The position numbers and the translations under genes are program-made. Shown here piece by piece: positions 25,172 through 34,307 of a stretch of DNA of 64,000 nucleotides (positions are counted from its first letter, which is position 1; every line of letters starts with the position of its first letter). Source of the stretch: Oscillospiraceae bacterium (GTDB taxonomy: Bacteria; Bacillota; Clostridia; Oscillospirales; Ruminococcaceae); the NCBI GenBank assembly GCA_017466885.1, contig JAFTTH010000009.1, forward strand, positions 124,001-188,000, written 5' to 3'. The notes below the pieces were generated by a model. It was given only the letters and a program-made list of their open reading frames with translations, was not told the origin of the DNA and searched no databases.

Positions 25172-25187
25172 CGTGTATCGATACACG
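25172..25187. promoter_or_regulatory. LacI-family operator of the sugar operon
   Basis: CGTGTATCGATACACG is a perfect 16-bp palindrome with the central CG of LacI/GalR operators. It lies about 13-28 nt downstream of the -10 element, where a bound repressor would block transcription. No LacI-family gene is present in the window. Confidence 0.75.
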
Positions 25188-25200
25188 ACAACTTACAATG

Positions 25201-25229
25201 AGTATATCATCTTTTTCGGTTAAAGTCAA
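25201..25229 (-). promoter_or_regulatory. promoter of the kinase-isomerase-aldolase operon
   Basis: Minus strand TTGACT (25224-25229), 17-nt spacer, TATACT (25201-25206). Together with the operator and the rpmE promoter it accounts for the 347-nt gap from 25095 to 25441; the middle part (25230-25370) is AT-rich with nothing else recognised. Confidence 0.75.
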
Positions 25230-25372
25230 TCCTCCAAAGAAAAATCACCGGAAGAAACTTTAAAAAACATATTCTACGGTCGGAGACTTGTTACTGAAAT
25301 CATTACAGAGATCAAAAAAAACTGTTTTTTCTCTTTTTTGAAACAATCAATAGAATATTTTCAAAAAAACTC

Positions 25373-25401
25373 TTGCATTTTTTCGCAAGATATGGTATCA
25401 T
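25373..25401 (+). promoter_or_regulatory. promoter of rpmE
   Basis: TTGCAT (25373-25378), 17-nt spacer, TATCAT (25396-25401), about 35 nt upstream of the rpmE start codon. Confidence 0.6.
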
Positions 25402-25441
25402 ATAATGCGTGACCGTTTATTCAGGAGAGTAGGTGAAACTC

Positions 25442-25645
25442 ATGAAACAGGGTATCCATCCCGATTATAAGCCCACAACCATCAGATGTGCTTGCGGTGA
25501 AGTGATCGAAACCTCTTCCACCAAGAGTGACATTCGTGTTGAAATCTGCTCCAAGTGCCATCCCTTCTTCACCGGCCGTCAGAAGCTGGTTGATACCGGT
25601 GGCCGTGTTGACAGATTCAAGAAGCGTTATAACCTCGATAAGTAA
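25442..25645 (+). CDS. rpmE: 50S ribosomal protein L31, zinc-binding type
   Basis: 67 residues from ATG 25442 (MKQGIHPDY) behind AGGTGA; the ATG three codons upstream has a poorer ribosome site. The two Cys pairs (RCACG and CSKCHPF) mark the zinc-binding C+ form. It is part of the intersubunit bridge of the ribosome. Confidence 0.96.
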   Translation: MKQGIHPDYKPTTIRCACGEVIETSSTKSDIRVEICSKCHPFFTGRQKLVDTGGRVDRFKKRYNLDK

Positions 25646-25729
25646 TCTTCTTTACTTACCAAGGCGCGCGAATTGAGAGGTCATTTAGGTGTTCTATTTT
25701 CGGAAAACCCAAATGATGAATCGGCTCTG

Positions 25730-25762
25730 AAAGGGTGATGTTTTAGGCATCGCCCTTTTTGT
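25730..25762 (+). terminator. terminator after rpmE
   Basis: AAAGGGTGATG (25730-25740) pairs with CATCGCCCTTT (25748-25758), then TTTTTG. A weaker inverted repeat, TCATTTAGGT with ACCCAAATGA (25681-25718), precedes it. Confidence 0.75.
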
Positions 25763-25798
25763 GCTGTCTATGATTTTGTAAAAAGGAGGGCAGAATTT

Positions 25799-26422
25799 AT
25801 GTTTTATAAAACGATCAAAAAAGCCGCTGAGGATTTCTTTATTGAAAAAAAATCCCGGTTTATCGGCTATATCTGCCCCGTTTCCACCGAGGAGGAAGCT
25901 CTTGCTTTTATCGGAGAGATCCGAAAAAAGCACGCAGATGCAACCCATAATGTTTATGCTTATGTTCTTCGGCAGGATAATATTCGCCGCTACTCGGATA
26001 ACGGTGAGCCCTCCGGAACAGCCGGTATGCCGGTTCTGACCGCTATCACCGGTGCCGGGCTGACCGATGTTTGCGTGGTGGTGACCCGCTATTTCGGCGG
26101 CACACTTTTGGGAACCGGCGGTCTTGTCCGGGCTTACACTGAGGGTGCTCAAATAGCCATTGCCGCCGCAGGGATCGTTACGATGCAATCCTGTGCCCTC
26201 TTTTCCCTTTCGCTGGATTATTCTCAGTACGGCGGAGTGCTGCGCATCCTGGAGGAGGCCGGCGGCTGGGCGGAAAACAGCGAGTTCGGCCAACTGGTGG
26301 AATTATCCGCCGCTGTACCGGAGGAACGGGTGGAAAATTTCCTGAAATTATTGACGGATGGCACCAATGGAGCGGTCAACGCAACCCCCTGCGGCATCTC
26401 ATTCCGCCCTCTGCCTCAATAG
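25799..26422 (+). CDS. YigZ/IMPACT-family protein (UPF0029)
   Basis: 207 residues. The N-terminal UPF0029/Impact domain has KSRFIGYICPV, ATHNVYAY, DNGEPSGTAGMPV and VVVTRYFGGTLLGTGGLVRAY. The C-terminal DUF1949 domain follows (SLDYSQYGGVLRIL). It is widespread, and its eukaryotic homologue IMPACT regulates translation; the bacterial role is not established. ATG 25799 is preceded by AAAGGAGGG. Confidence 0.92.
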   Translation: MFYKTIKKAAEDFFIEKKSRFIGYICPVSTEEEALAFIGEIRKKHADATHNVYAYVLRQDNIRRYSDNGEPSGTAGMPVLTAITGAGLTDVCVVVTRYFGGTLLGTGGLVRAYTEGAQIAIAAAGIVTMQSCALFSLSLDYSQYGGVLRILEEAGGWAENSEFGQLVELSAAVPEERVENFLKLLTDGTNGAVNATPCGISFRPLPQ

Positions 26423-26467
26423 CGTTCCAAAATTCGCGTTTTATTTGCAGAAATATGAAAAAAACAC

Positions 26468-26496
26468 TTCTTTTTTCCATTGAGATGTGGTATACT
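26468..26496 (+). promoter_or_regulatory. possible promoter of the dGTPase-like gene
   Basis: TGGTATACT (TATACT at 26491-26496) resembles an extended -10; the -35 (TTCTTT) is weak. It lies about 40 nt before the start codon. Confidence 0.45.
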
Positions 26497-26534
26497 AATT
26501 GAGTATAGATTTCGTTTTTGCCGGGAGGAATATT

Positions 26535-27527
26535 ATGACCGTCCGTGAACGACTCATCGAGCAGGAAAATGTGACCCTCTCCCCCTTTGCCACCCGCTCC
26601 GGCAACTCTCTTGGACGTCAAATTCCGGAGCCTCCCTGCGAGTTTCGTACCGATTTTCAAAGAGATCGGGATCGCATTTTGCATTGTAAGGCATTTCGCC
26701 GTTTGAAGCATAAAACACAGGTTTACCTGGCACCTTTGGGTGACCATTACCGCACCCGGCTGACTCATACCCTTGAGGTGGCGCAGATCGGGCGCACCAT
26801 TGCCCGGGCAATGCAGCTGAACGAGGATCTGACCGAGGCTGTTGCTTTGGGTCACGATTTGGGACACACTCCCTTCGGCCATGCCGGTGAGGCTGCCCTA
26901 AACCGTCTTTGTCCCGGCGGCTTCCGCCATTATGACCATAGCGTCCGAATCGTTTCCCGCTTGGAAAAGGACGGAAAGGGCTTAAACCTGACCCGGGAGG
27001 TACTGGACGGCATCCGTTGCCATACCTCCGGAACCGAAGCCTTTACCCCTGAGGGACGGATCGTTCGCTTTGCGGATAAAATTGCCTACATAAACCACGA
27101 TATTGAAGATGCGGTGCAGGCTGGCGTTCTGAAAGAAGAGGACCTCCCTGCCGAGGCAGCCATTCTGGGTAAGAGCAAAAAAGCCCGCATCACCACACTT
27201 GTGTCATCCGTAGTGGAGAATGGCCCGAAAATTGCCTTTTCTCCCGAAATAAACGATGCATTTTTCGCCTTGCATGACTTTATGTTTGCCCACGTTTACC
27301 GGGAGCCCCGAAAACGGGAAGCGGAAATGAAGGCGCAGAAGATCATTGAGGCTATGTTCCATTATTACGTGGAGCATCCTGATGCCCTGCCGGAGGATTT
27401 TTCCTCCATCGCCGCGGAGGAAGGAATTGAGCGGGCTGTTTGTGATTATATTGCCGGTATGACCGACAATTTTGCAATTATGTCCTATAAGAATATCTTT
27501 CTCCCAGAATTTTGGAGCGAGATGTAA
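26535..27527 (+). CDS. dgt: dGTP triphosphohydrolase-like HD protein
   Basis: 330 residues from ATG 26535 behind GGGAGG. HD-domain metal motifs appear in order: RLTHTLEVAQIGR, the HD pair in ALGHDLGHTPFGHAGE, and FADKIAYINHDIEDA with the distal Asp. The N-terminus CEFRTDFQRDRDRILHCKAFRRL is typical of the dGTPase-like branch. These hydrolyse dNTPs to nucleoside and triphosphate. It is located just upstream of dnaG, as in other Clostridia, which fits a nucleotide pool or replication role. Confidence 0.92.
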   Translation: MTVRERLIEQENVTLSPFATRSGNSLGRQIPEPPCEFRTDFQRDRDRILHCKAFRRLKHKTQVYLAPLGDHYRTRLTHTLEVAQIGRTIARAMQLNEDLTEAVALGHDLGHTPFGHAGEAALNRLCPGGFRHYDHSVRIVSRLEKDGKGLNLTREVLDGIRCHTSGTEAFTPEGRIVRFADKIAYINHDIEDAVQAGVLKEEDLPAEAAILGKSKKARITTLVSSVVENGPKIAFSPEINDAFFALHDFMFAHVYREPRKREAEMKAQKIIEAMFHYYVEHPDALPEDFSSIAAEEGIERAVCDYIAGMTDNFAIMSYKNIFLPEFWSEM

Positions 27528-27620
27528 CTGTTTTCTCCCATATTCTGCCGTTTTGCGGTTATTTTACGCAATATTACAAATACTACCCTTTAACAAAAAA
27601 TCCCGAAAGGAGGGAGCAAT

Positions 27621-29387
27621 ATGGCGATGATTCCCGAGGATTTTATCAATGAAATCCGGTATCGGTGCGAGATTGGTGATGTAATTTCCTCTTACGTACG
27701 CTTAAAACAGAGCGGAAAGCTTTCGGTGGGTCTTTGCCCCTTTCATAACGAAAAGACTCCCTCCTTCACCGTTTATCACGAAAATCAGAACTTCCACTGC
27801 TTCGGATGCGGTGCCGGCGGAACGGTGATTACCTTCATTCAAAAGATCGAAAATCTATCCTTTGTGGAGGCGGTTCGGTTTCTTGCCGACCGGTGCGGTC
27901 TGCAGATGCCGGAGGATTCTCAAAATGATGAATCCACCCGGATGAAAACCCGGATTTTGGAAGCAAACCGGGCCGCAGCGCACTTCTTTCACCAGACGAT
28001 GCTCTCCGCTGAGGGTCGGGCTGGGTACGAGTACTTCCGCAACCGCGGACTGACCGATGCGACACTCCGGCACTTCGGTCTGGGCTTTGCCCCCGACCGG
28101 TGGGATGCACTGATTTCCGCCCTTTCTGCCAAGGGATTTACCACAGCGGAGCTTCTGGCGGCAGATCTTGTGAAGCGCTCCTCCCGCTCCTCCTCCCATT
28201 TTGATAACTTCCGAAATCGCGCAATGTTTCCGGTGATTGATCTGCGGGGAAATGTCGTTGCCTTTTCCGGGCGGGTGGTTGGCGGAGATGATCCCCGAAA
28301 ATACGTTAACACCGCCGACACTTACGTATACAAGAAAAGCAAAAATCTCTTCGGTATGAACTTTGCCAAATCCACCAAGGAGGATTCACTGATCCTGGTG
28401 GAGGGCAATATGGATGTTGTTTCGATGCACCAGGCCGGATTCACCAACACCGTTGCTCCCCTGGGCACCGCCTTCACTCCCGATCAGGCCCGCACCCTTT
28501 CCCTTTACACCAAGGAGGTCAAGCTCCTGCTCGATTCAGATGCCGCCGGTCAAAAAGCGGTGCAGAAGGCAGCCGGCCTGCTGGAGAACGTCGGGGTGAA
28601 GACAAGGGTCGTTGTCCTGGAGGGAGCAAAGGATCCCGATGAGTTTTTAAAGAAGTTCGGTCCGGAACGGTTAAAGCTGGCGCTTTCCGGCGCAAGGAAC
28701 AACACCGAGCACCGGCTGATGACCCTCAAAGCCAACCTGGATCTGACCACTGATGACGGACGGGTTACCTACCTGCGGAGTGCCTCGGAGGTACTCTCGG
28801 AGCTTCATTCCCCTGTGGAGCGGGATGTTTATATCCGCAGGCTTGCTCAGGAGTTAGATATTTCGTCCGAGGCGCTGACCGACCAGGTCAACCGGATCAT
28901 CCGGAAAAAGCGTTCCAGCGATCAAAAGAAAAACGAAAACCTCATCGCCATCACCTCCCGACAGACGGAGGATAAGCTCAACCCCGACCGAAGGTATCAT
29001 CCCCGTGCCTGCATTGCGGAGGAGGCGTTGATCGCCGGGCTGTATCGCAACACCGATCTCTGCGGGTTTATCACCGGAAAGATTCAGCCGGAGGAGTTTG
29101 TAACACCCTTTAATGCAAGGCTTTTCCGGATCCTGGTGGAGGAGATCCGAGCCGGAGAAAGTCTGGACCTGGGGGTCCTCGGACAGAAGCTTTCAGCAGA
29201 TGAAACCGGAAGGCTCAACCATCTTGTTTTGGCCGCGGAGGGACAAACCTTCTCCCGGGCAGACGCAGAAGAGCTTTGCAGAACCATTCAGTCAGAAAAG
29301 CAAAAGCTATCCCCCGAAAAAGCCGCAGAAATGAAAAACGACGAGCTTCTCGCCTACATTGAGCAGCTCGCCAAGTCAAAAAAATAA
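27621..29387 (+). CDS. dnaG: DNA primase
   Basis: 588 residues. The N-terminal zinc finger is [11 protein letters not shown]...[10 protein letters not shown] (Cys/His pattern about residues 39-65). The TOPRIM catalytic core includes [17 protein letters not shown] and [12 protein letters not shown], with the acidic metal-binding residues. A C-terminal helicase-interaction region closes the protein. It makes RNA primers at the fork. ATG 27621 follows AAAGGAGGG; a possible promoter is TTGCGG-16-TACAAA about 50 nt upstream. It is followed by rpoD, a conserved pair. Confidence 0.96.
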   Translation: MAMIPEDFINEIRYRCEIGDVISSYVRLKQSGKLSVGLCPFHNEKTPSFTVYHENQNFHCFGCGAGGTVITFIQKIENLSFVEAVRFLADRCGLQMPEDSQNDESTRMKTRILEANRAAAHFFHQTMLSAEGRAGYEYFRNRGLTDATLRHFGLGFAPDRWDALISALSAKGFTTAELLAADLVKRSSRSSSHFDNFRNRAMFPVIDLRGNVVAFSGRVVGGDDPRKYVNTADTYVYKKSKNLFGMNFAKSTKEDSLILVEGNMDVVSMHQAGFTNTVAPLGTAFTPDQARTLSLYTKEVKLLLDSDAAGQKAVQKAAGLLENVGVKTRVVVLEGAKDPDEFLKKFGPERLKLALSGARNNTEHRLMTLKANLDLTTDDGRVTYLRSASEVLSELHSPVERDVYIRRLAQELDISSEALTDQVNRIIRKKRSSDQKKNENLIAITSRQTEDKLNPDRRYHPRACIAEEALIAGLYRNTDLCGFITGKIQPEEFVTPFNARLFRILVEEIRAGESLDLGVLGQKLSADETGRLNHLVLAAEGQTFSRADAEELCRTIQSEKQKLSPEKAAEMKNDELLAYIEQLAKSKK

Positions 29388-29425
29388 TCATTGGACAAAA
29401 TTCAGGGAAGTTAAGGAGATACAAA

Positions 29426-30514
29426 ATGAGCACAAACGAAAAAACCACCGTAATCAAGGATCTGCTGGAGCAAGGAAAGGCCAAAGGAAAGCTCACCACC
29501 AAGGAGATTACCGATGCTCTGGAGGAGCTGGATTTTGACGTGGAGCAGATGGACCAGCTTTATGAAAAGCTGGAGGGAAATAATATCGAGATCATTGAGG
29601 ATATGGATATTACCCTCGATGCCGATTTTGAAAACACCCTTTTAGGGGCTGAAGATCTGGAATCTTCCCTGATTGCGGACGGCATCAGCATTGATGACCC
29701 GGTCAAGGTCTACCTCAAGGAGATCGGTCGGGTTCCCCTTCTCTCTCCCGAGGAGGAGATTGATCTTGCCACCCGGATGCTGGAGGGCGATTCCTACGCA
29801 AAGAAACGTCTTTCCGAGGCAAACCTTCGCTTGGTTGTCAGCATTGCAAAGCGGTACGTTGGCCGCGGAATGCAGTTTCTTGATCTGATTCAGGAGGGTA
29901 ACCTCGGTCTGATCAAGGCGGTGGAAAAGTTTGACCATACCAAGGGCTTTAAGTTCTCCACCTACGCTACTTGGTGGATCCGGCAGGCCATCACCCGTGC
30001 CATTGCCGATCAGGCCCGGACCATCCGTATTCCTGTTCATATGGTGGAAACCATCAACAAGGTCAAGAAGGTCAGCAGTCAGCTGCTGCATAAAAACGGT
30101 CACGAGCCCTCTGCCGAGGATATTGCGGCCGAAATCAATATGCCGGTAGATAAGGTCCGCGAGATTATGCGGGTTGCCCAGGAGCCGGTTTCTTTGGAAA
30201 CCCCCATTGGCGAGGAGGAGGATAGCCATCTTGGCGACTTCATCCCCGATGATGATGCACCCGCTCCTGCTGAGGCAGCATCCCATACACTCCTCAAGGA
30301 GCAGTTGGATAATGTTCTTTCCTCTCTGACAAGCCGGGAGGAAAAGGTTCTGAAGCTTCGCTTTGGTTTGGAGGACGGTCGTCCCCGGACCCTGGAGGAA
30401 GTTGGTAAGGAGTTTAATGTTACCCGTGAGCGGATTCGTCAGATCGAGGCGAAGGCACTCCGGAAGCTCCGCCATCCCAGCAGAAGTAAAAAACTGAAGG
30501 ATTTCCTCGACTGA
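29426..30514 (+). CDS. rpoD: primary sigma factor (sigma-70/sigma-A)
   Basis: 362 residues. It has a short region 1.1-like N-terminus, region 1.2 ([21 protein letters not shown]), region 2 ([24 protein letters not shown] and the -10 recognition [16 protein letters not shown]), region 3, and region 4.2 with the helix-turn-helix [20 protein letters not shown]. It directs RNA polymerase to the TTGACA/TATAAT promoters seen through this window. It lies 38 nt after dnaG and is probably cotranscribed. Confidence 0.97.
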   Translation: MSTNEKTTVIKDLLEQGKAKGKLTTKEITDALEELDFDVEQMDQLYEKLEGNNIEIIEDMDITLDADFENTLLGAEDLESSLIADGISIDDPVKVYLKEIGRVPLLSPEEEIDLATRMLEGDSYAKKRLSEANLRLVVSIAKRYVGRGMQFLDLIQEGNLGLIKAVEKFDHTKGFKFSTYATWWIRQAITRAIADQARTIRIPVHMVETINKVKKVSSQLLHKNGHEPSAEDIAAEINMPVDKVREIMRVAQEPVSLETPIGEEEDSHLGDFIPDDDAPAPAEAASHTLLKEQLDNVLSSLTSREEKVLKLRFGLEDGRPRTLEEVGKEFNVTRERIRQIEAKALRKLRHPSRSKKLKDFLD

Positions 30515-30549
30515 CCCGATCTTTGGTCCCGTCAGAAAGGTGAAAATAT

Positions 30550-30951
30550 ATGTATATTACGTTGGAGACCGATTACGCTGTGCGGATCGTTTACTGTCTG
30601 GCAAAAGAAAATAAGCGGATGGACGCGGCAGAGATCTCCGAAAAAACAGACGTGACTCTGCGTTTCTCCCTGAAAATTCTCCGCAAGCTGGTGGGAGGCG
30701 GTTTGGTGCGCTCCTTCAAAGGCGTCGGAGGTGGATACGAGCTGGCAAAGCCTGCCGCGGAAATCTCCCTCAAGGACGTCCTGGAGGTAATTGAAGGCCC
30801 CTATCTTATCAGCCGTTGCAACGGTTCGGAATTTGACTGCCCCCGGAAGGATAGCTATCCTTGTGTGTTTCATCATATTTTCCAGGATATTTCGGACGAA
30901 GTAAATGCAAAGCTCGCCCGGCATACCTTTGACAAACTTTCCAAAAAGTAG
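30550..30951 (+). CDS. Rrf2-family transcriptional regulator with three conserved cysteines
   Basis: 133 residues. The N-terminal winged helix-turn-helix (YITLETDYAVRIVYCLA, ISEKTDVTLRFSLKILRKL, GVGGGYELAKP) is typical of Rrf2. Cys90, Cys97 and Cys105 (CX6CX7C) resemble the Fe-S-binding cysteines of IscR/NsrR, so a redox or iron-sulfur sensor is likely. The target is unknown; no isc/suf genes lie nearby. It follows rpoD by 35 nt with no terminator seen between them. Confidence 0.88.
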   Translation: MYITLETDYAVRIVYCLAKENKRMDAAEISEKTDVTLRFSLKILRKLVGGGLVRSFKGVGGGYELAKPAAEISLKDVLEVIEGPYLISRCNGSEFDCPRKDSYPCVFHHIFQDISDEVNAKLARHTFDKLSKK

Positions 30952-30965
30952 ATTTTTCGTTCTTC

Positions 30966-31012
30966 CCCCTCCTGATTCCTCATAGAATAGCCAGGAGGAG
31001 GGATATTCTATG
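30966..31012 (+). promoter_or_regulatory. two mutually exclusive hairpins over the ribosome site of the deacetylase gene
   Basis: CATAGAATA (30981-30989) pairs exactly with TATTCTATG (31004-31012), which includes the start codon. CCTCCTG (30968-30974) pairs with CAGGAGG (30992-30998), the ribosome binding site. The pairs interleave, so only one can form, or both as a pseudoknot, and either would limit initiation. Confidence 0.5.
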
Positions 31013-31873
31013 AAATATCGAAAGCTTATTTTGCTGTCTGTTCTTGTGTTGCTGGCGGCAACGCCTCTTGTTGTTCTGCTTCGGAAGGATGCAAGCATTC
31101 CCGCTGATGCGGATGCAGACCAAAAAGGCATTGCGCTTCCCATTTTAATGTATCATCATATCATTAAAAATCCTGCCAAGCAGAATAAATACGCCATCTC
31201 CCCGGAGGAGTTTGAGGCGGACATCAAATACATAAAAGAGCAGGGATACACCTCCGTCACCATTCGTGATCTGGTGGATTTCTGCGAGAAAAAAACACCC
31301 CTTCCCGAAAAGCCCATTATGATTACCTTTGACGATGGGCATGACAGCTTCCGCGTTTACGCGCTTCCGGTACTGGAAAAGTACGAAACCAAGGCCGTTT
31401 TTTCGGTGGTGGGGGAATTCGCCGAGGAATATTCCAAGGAAGGCGTCCCGGCGGATGTCAGTTACGCCTACTCCAACTGGGAGCAGCTTGCTGCCCTTTC
31501 CCGTTCCCCCTACGTGGAGCTTGCTAACCACACATTTTACATGCACAAAACCTCCGGACGGAACGGCTGTGCTATGGTTGCCGGGGAAAGCGTCTCCCAA
31601 TATGAGCAGGTGCTGACTGAGGACTTAAATCTTCTGGAGCAGCATTTTGCCTCCAAGCTGGACGGATACCAGTCTCTCTGCTTTACCTATCCCTTCGGGG
31701 CGAAAAGCGAGCAGACCCTTCCCATTGTTCAAAAGCTGGGCTTCAAGGCCACCCTGGGGTGCTACGAGCGGCTCAATTATCTGACCGGTGATCCGAAGGA
31801 ATTATACGATCTGAGAAGATATAACCGTCCCCATAATGTCAACATTGCGGATTTCCTCGCCAAAATGAAGTAA
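31010..31873 (+). CDS. polysaccharide deacetylase (NodB-like), membrane-anchored
   Basis: 287 residues. An N-terminal membrane segment (LILLSVLVLLAATPLVVLL) is followed by the carbohydrate esterase 4 domain: TFDDGHDS carries the catalytic and metal Asp pair, and ANHTFYMH carries the two metal His. It probably removes N-acetyl groups from a cell-wall or surface glycan outside the cell. The catalytic Asp is kept; the family's usual later Arg/His motifs are less clear. It is followed 20 nt later by an OppA-like lipoprotein. Confidence 0.88.
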   Translation: MKYRKLILLSVLVLLAATPLVVLLRKDASIPADADADQKGIALPILMYHHIIKNPAKQNKYAISPEEFEADIKYIKEQGYTSVTIRDLVDFCEKKTPLPEKPIMITFDDGHDSFRVYALPVLEKYETKAVFSVVGEFAEEYSKEGVPADVSYAYSNWEQLAALSRSPYVELANHTFYMHKTSGRNGCAMVAGESVSQYEQVLTEDLNLLEQHFASKLDGYQSLCFTYPFGAKSEQTLPIVQKLGFKATLGCYERLNYLTGDPKELYDLRRYNRPHNVNIADFLAKMK

Positions 31874-31893
31874 CCGAGAAAGGAAGATGAAAT

Positions 31894-33504
31894 ATGGCCG
31901 TCAAGCGGACCTCTGCATGGATGCTGGCCCTTGCGGTCATATTTGTTTTTTTATTCGGCGGCTGCTCCTCCAAGGGCGGTAAAGCCTTCCGGTTTCATAT
32001 TGCCGCGGCACCGCAAAATCTGGACCCCCAGCTTTCCTCTGACGAGCCCTCCCTGACGGTGATCGGCCATGTCTTTTCCGGTCTCTACCGGATGGACGAA
32101 ACCGGCGCGCCTCTCCCCGATTTTGCCGCCTCCACCGAGGTTTCCGAGGATGGCCTGACTTACACCTTCACCCTTCACCAGGGAAGCTTTTGGTCCTATG
32201 TAGAGGATAACACTCACAAGCAGGGCGAGCCGGTTACTGCGGATGATTTTGTGTTTGCCTTTCAGCGTTTGTTCACTCCCGCCACCAAGGCCCCCCGCGC
32301 CAATGAATACGCCTTTATCAAAAATGCGGCTGACGCTCTTGCCGGAAAGATCGATCCCGCAGAGATCGGCGTGACCGCTCCGGATCCGTATACTCTTGTG
32401 ATCCAGTTGGAGCGGGAATCCCCCTTCTTTCTGCAGCTTCTGGCTGAAGCACCTGCAATGCCCTGCAACCGCACCATCTTTACCGCGGCCAAGGGAAAAT
32501 ATGGCTTCAGTCGGGAAACCACCGGATATAACGGACCCTTTTATATTTCCCAATGGAAAAACAGTTCCTCCCTTTATTTGCGAAAGCGGGCCACGTACTA
32601 TGATGCCGAATCCATTCTTCCCGCAAGTCTGACCCTGGTGGTTCGCACCGAAGCGACGGATCTGCCCGACCAGCTGAGCGAAGGGGTTGCTGATCTTGGG
32701 CGGATGAGCGGCGCAGAATTTTCCGCCTGGAGGGAAAATACACTTTCCCATACCGCCATAGAGGGTTCCTGCTATTCCCTGCTTTTCAACTGCACAGATC
32801 CGGTCTTTCAAAACAAAAAGATCCGCCAGGCCCTGGCTATGGCAATTGACTTTGAGGCATTAAAGGAGCAATATCCCTTTTACTATCAGAAGGCGACCAG
32901 GATCTCCTCCCCGCTGATTGCGGTTGGAGGCGAAAACTATTTAGAAAGTTCCACCCCTCCCGAAGCAAAATACGACCCCGAGCAAGCCTTCAAGCTTTTT
33001 CAGGAGGGATTGGCCGAGCTGAAGCTTTCAAAACTCCCTAAAACCATTATTCTTTGCCCGGAGAGCGGCTCTCACGCCGAAATTTTATCCTACATCCAAC
33101 AGCAATGGCAAAAGAATCTTCTTTGCTTTATCAATATGGAGCGCACCTCTGATGCGGCACTGTCCCTCGCGCTTTCCAGCCGGGAATATTCCATTGCTAT
33201 GATTCCTCTGACCACCCAGACCAACAGTCCCGCCTCCCTTTTGTCCCGCTTCTGCTCCTCCTCCACCAGCATTACCGGTTATAAAAGCAAGACCTTTGAC
33301 CAGGCATACGCCGCCGGAACCTCTGCCAAAACTGCCACAGATGCCATTGCAGGGTTTTCCAAGGCGGAGTCGCTTTTGCTTTCGGAAGCGGTTTGTATTC
33401 CCCTCTATTATGAGCTGGAATATTTTGTGACAGCGGAGGATGTGGAGGGAATTTCCATTCTGCCTTTTGGCGGGCGGGTGGACATCCGCTATGCGGATAA
33501 GTAA
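31894..33504 (+). CDS. OppA-like extracellular solute-binding lipoprotein
   Basis: 536 residues of the SBP_bac_5 family. It has a signal peptide with lipobox LFGGC (Cys24). The body has the family landmarks NLDPQLSSDEPS, LTYTFTLHQGSFW, EPVTADDFVFAFQR, and KKIRQALAMAIDFEAL. By family it binds oligopeptides or similar compounds for an ABC importer. No permease or ATPase genes accompany it, so it either serves a transporter encoded elsewhere or has a sensing role. Confidence 0.88.
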   Translation: MAVKRTSAWMLALAVIFVFLFGGCSSKGGKAFRFHIAAAPQNLDPQLSSDEPSLTVIGHVFSGLYRMDETGAPLPDFAASTEVSEDGLTYTFTLHQGSFWSYVEDNTHKQGEPVTADDFVFAFQRLFTPATKAPRANEYAFIKNAADALAGKIDPAEIGVTAPDPYTLVIQLERESPFFLQLLAEAPAMPCNRTIFTAAKGKYGFSRETTGYNGPFYISQWKNSSSLYLRKRATYYDAESILPASLTLVVRTEATDLPDQLSEGVADLGRMSGAEFSAWRENTLSHTAIEGSCYSLLFNCTDPVFQNKKIRQALAMAIDFEALKEQYPFYYQKATRISSPLIAVGGENYLESSTPPEAKYDPEQAFKLFQEGLAELKLSKLPKTIILCPESGSHAEILSYIQQQWQKNLLCFINMERTSDAALSLALSSREYSIAMIPLTTQTNSPASLLSRFCSSSTSITGYKSKTFDQAYAAGTSAKTATDAIAGFSKAESLLLSEAVCIPLYYELEYFVTAEDVEGISILPFGGRVDIRYADK

Positions 33505-33522
33505 TTTCAGGGAGAACCGGAT

Positions 33523-34233
33523 ATGAAACGGATTTTAAGCCTGATGCGGGCTGCCTGTCAGGAATATGATATGATTGAGGAAAACGACCGGATTGCCGTT
33601 TGCGTTTCGGGAGGGAAGGACTCTGTCGTGCTATTGGCGGCAATGGCCGAAATGCGGCGTTTTTACCCCAAGCATTACGAGGTGGAGGCACTGACCCTGG
33701 ACCCCTGCTTTGGAGGCGTGGAGACCGATTATTCGGCGATTTCCATCCTTTGTCAGGAGTTGGAGGTTCCTTACACCATCAAGCGGACCCGACTGGGTCA
33801 AATTATTTTTGAGGAACGGCAGGAAACAAACCCCTGCAGCTTATGCGCTCGGATGCGCCGGGCCTGCCTGCACGATGCCGCCAAGGAGCTTTCCTGCGGC
33901 ACCCTTGCCCTGGGGCACCACAATGATGACGTTGTGCAGACCTTTATGATGAATCTTTTCAACGAGGGGCGGGTTGGCTGTTTTTCCCCGAAAACCCACC
34001 TTTCCCGGAAGGATGTTACGGTGATTCGCCCGCTGATCTTTGCCGAGGAACGGGATATTGTCGGGTGCAGAAACCGGCTGAATTTGCCGGTGGTCAAATC
34101 AAAATGCCCGGCAGACGGAAATACCTCTCGGGCCGATTTCCGGGATATGCTCAATGAAATGGAGCGAAACGACCGGGGATTAAAGAACCGTATTTTCGGC
34201 GCACTGAAGCGGAGCGGAATTGACGGTTGGTAA
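33523..34233 (+). CDS. TtcA-like PP-loop ATPase (tRNA thiolation family)
   Basis: 236 residues. The ATP pyrophosphatase PP-loop is CVSGGKDSVVLLAAM. The paired cysteine motif CSLCARMRR and a further Cys in KSKCPADGN resemble the Fe-S/Cys pattern of TtcA/TtuA proteins that thiolate tRNA bases. ALGHHNDDVVQTFMMNL is the typical second motif. The exact target base is uncertain. It starts 19 nt after the lipoprotein and ends at a strong terminator. Confidence 0.85.
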   Translation: MKRILSLMRAACQEYDMIEENDRIAVCVSGGKDSVVLLAAMAEMRRFYPKHYEVEALTLDPCFGGVETDYSAISILCQELEVPYTIKRTRLGQIIFEERQETNPCSLCARMRRACLHDAAKELSCGTLALGHHNDDVVQTFMMNLFNEGRVGCFSPKTHLSRKDVTVIRPLIFAEERDIVGCRNRLNLPVVKSKCPADGNTSRADFRDMLNEMERNDRGLKNRIFGALKRSGIDGW

Positions 34234-34256
34234 TCCCTTCCCCATATAAACAAACA

Positions 34257-34300
34257 ATCCCCGCAGCACACACAGCGCTGCGGGGATCCGCTTTTTTATT
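34257..34300. terminator. strong terminator between the TtcA-like gene and the decayed minus-strand unit
   Basis: ATCCCCGCAGC (34257-34267) pairs with GCTGCGGGGAT (34277-34287), followed by CCGCTTTTTTATT on the plus side. On the minus side the hairpin is followed by a weaker T-rich tract. Confidence 0.85.
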
Positions 34301-34307
34301 CAATTTT

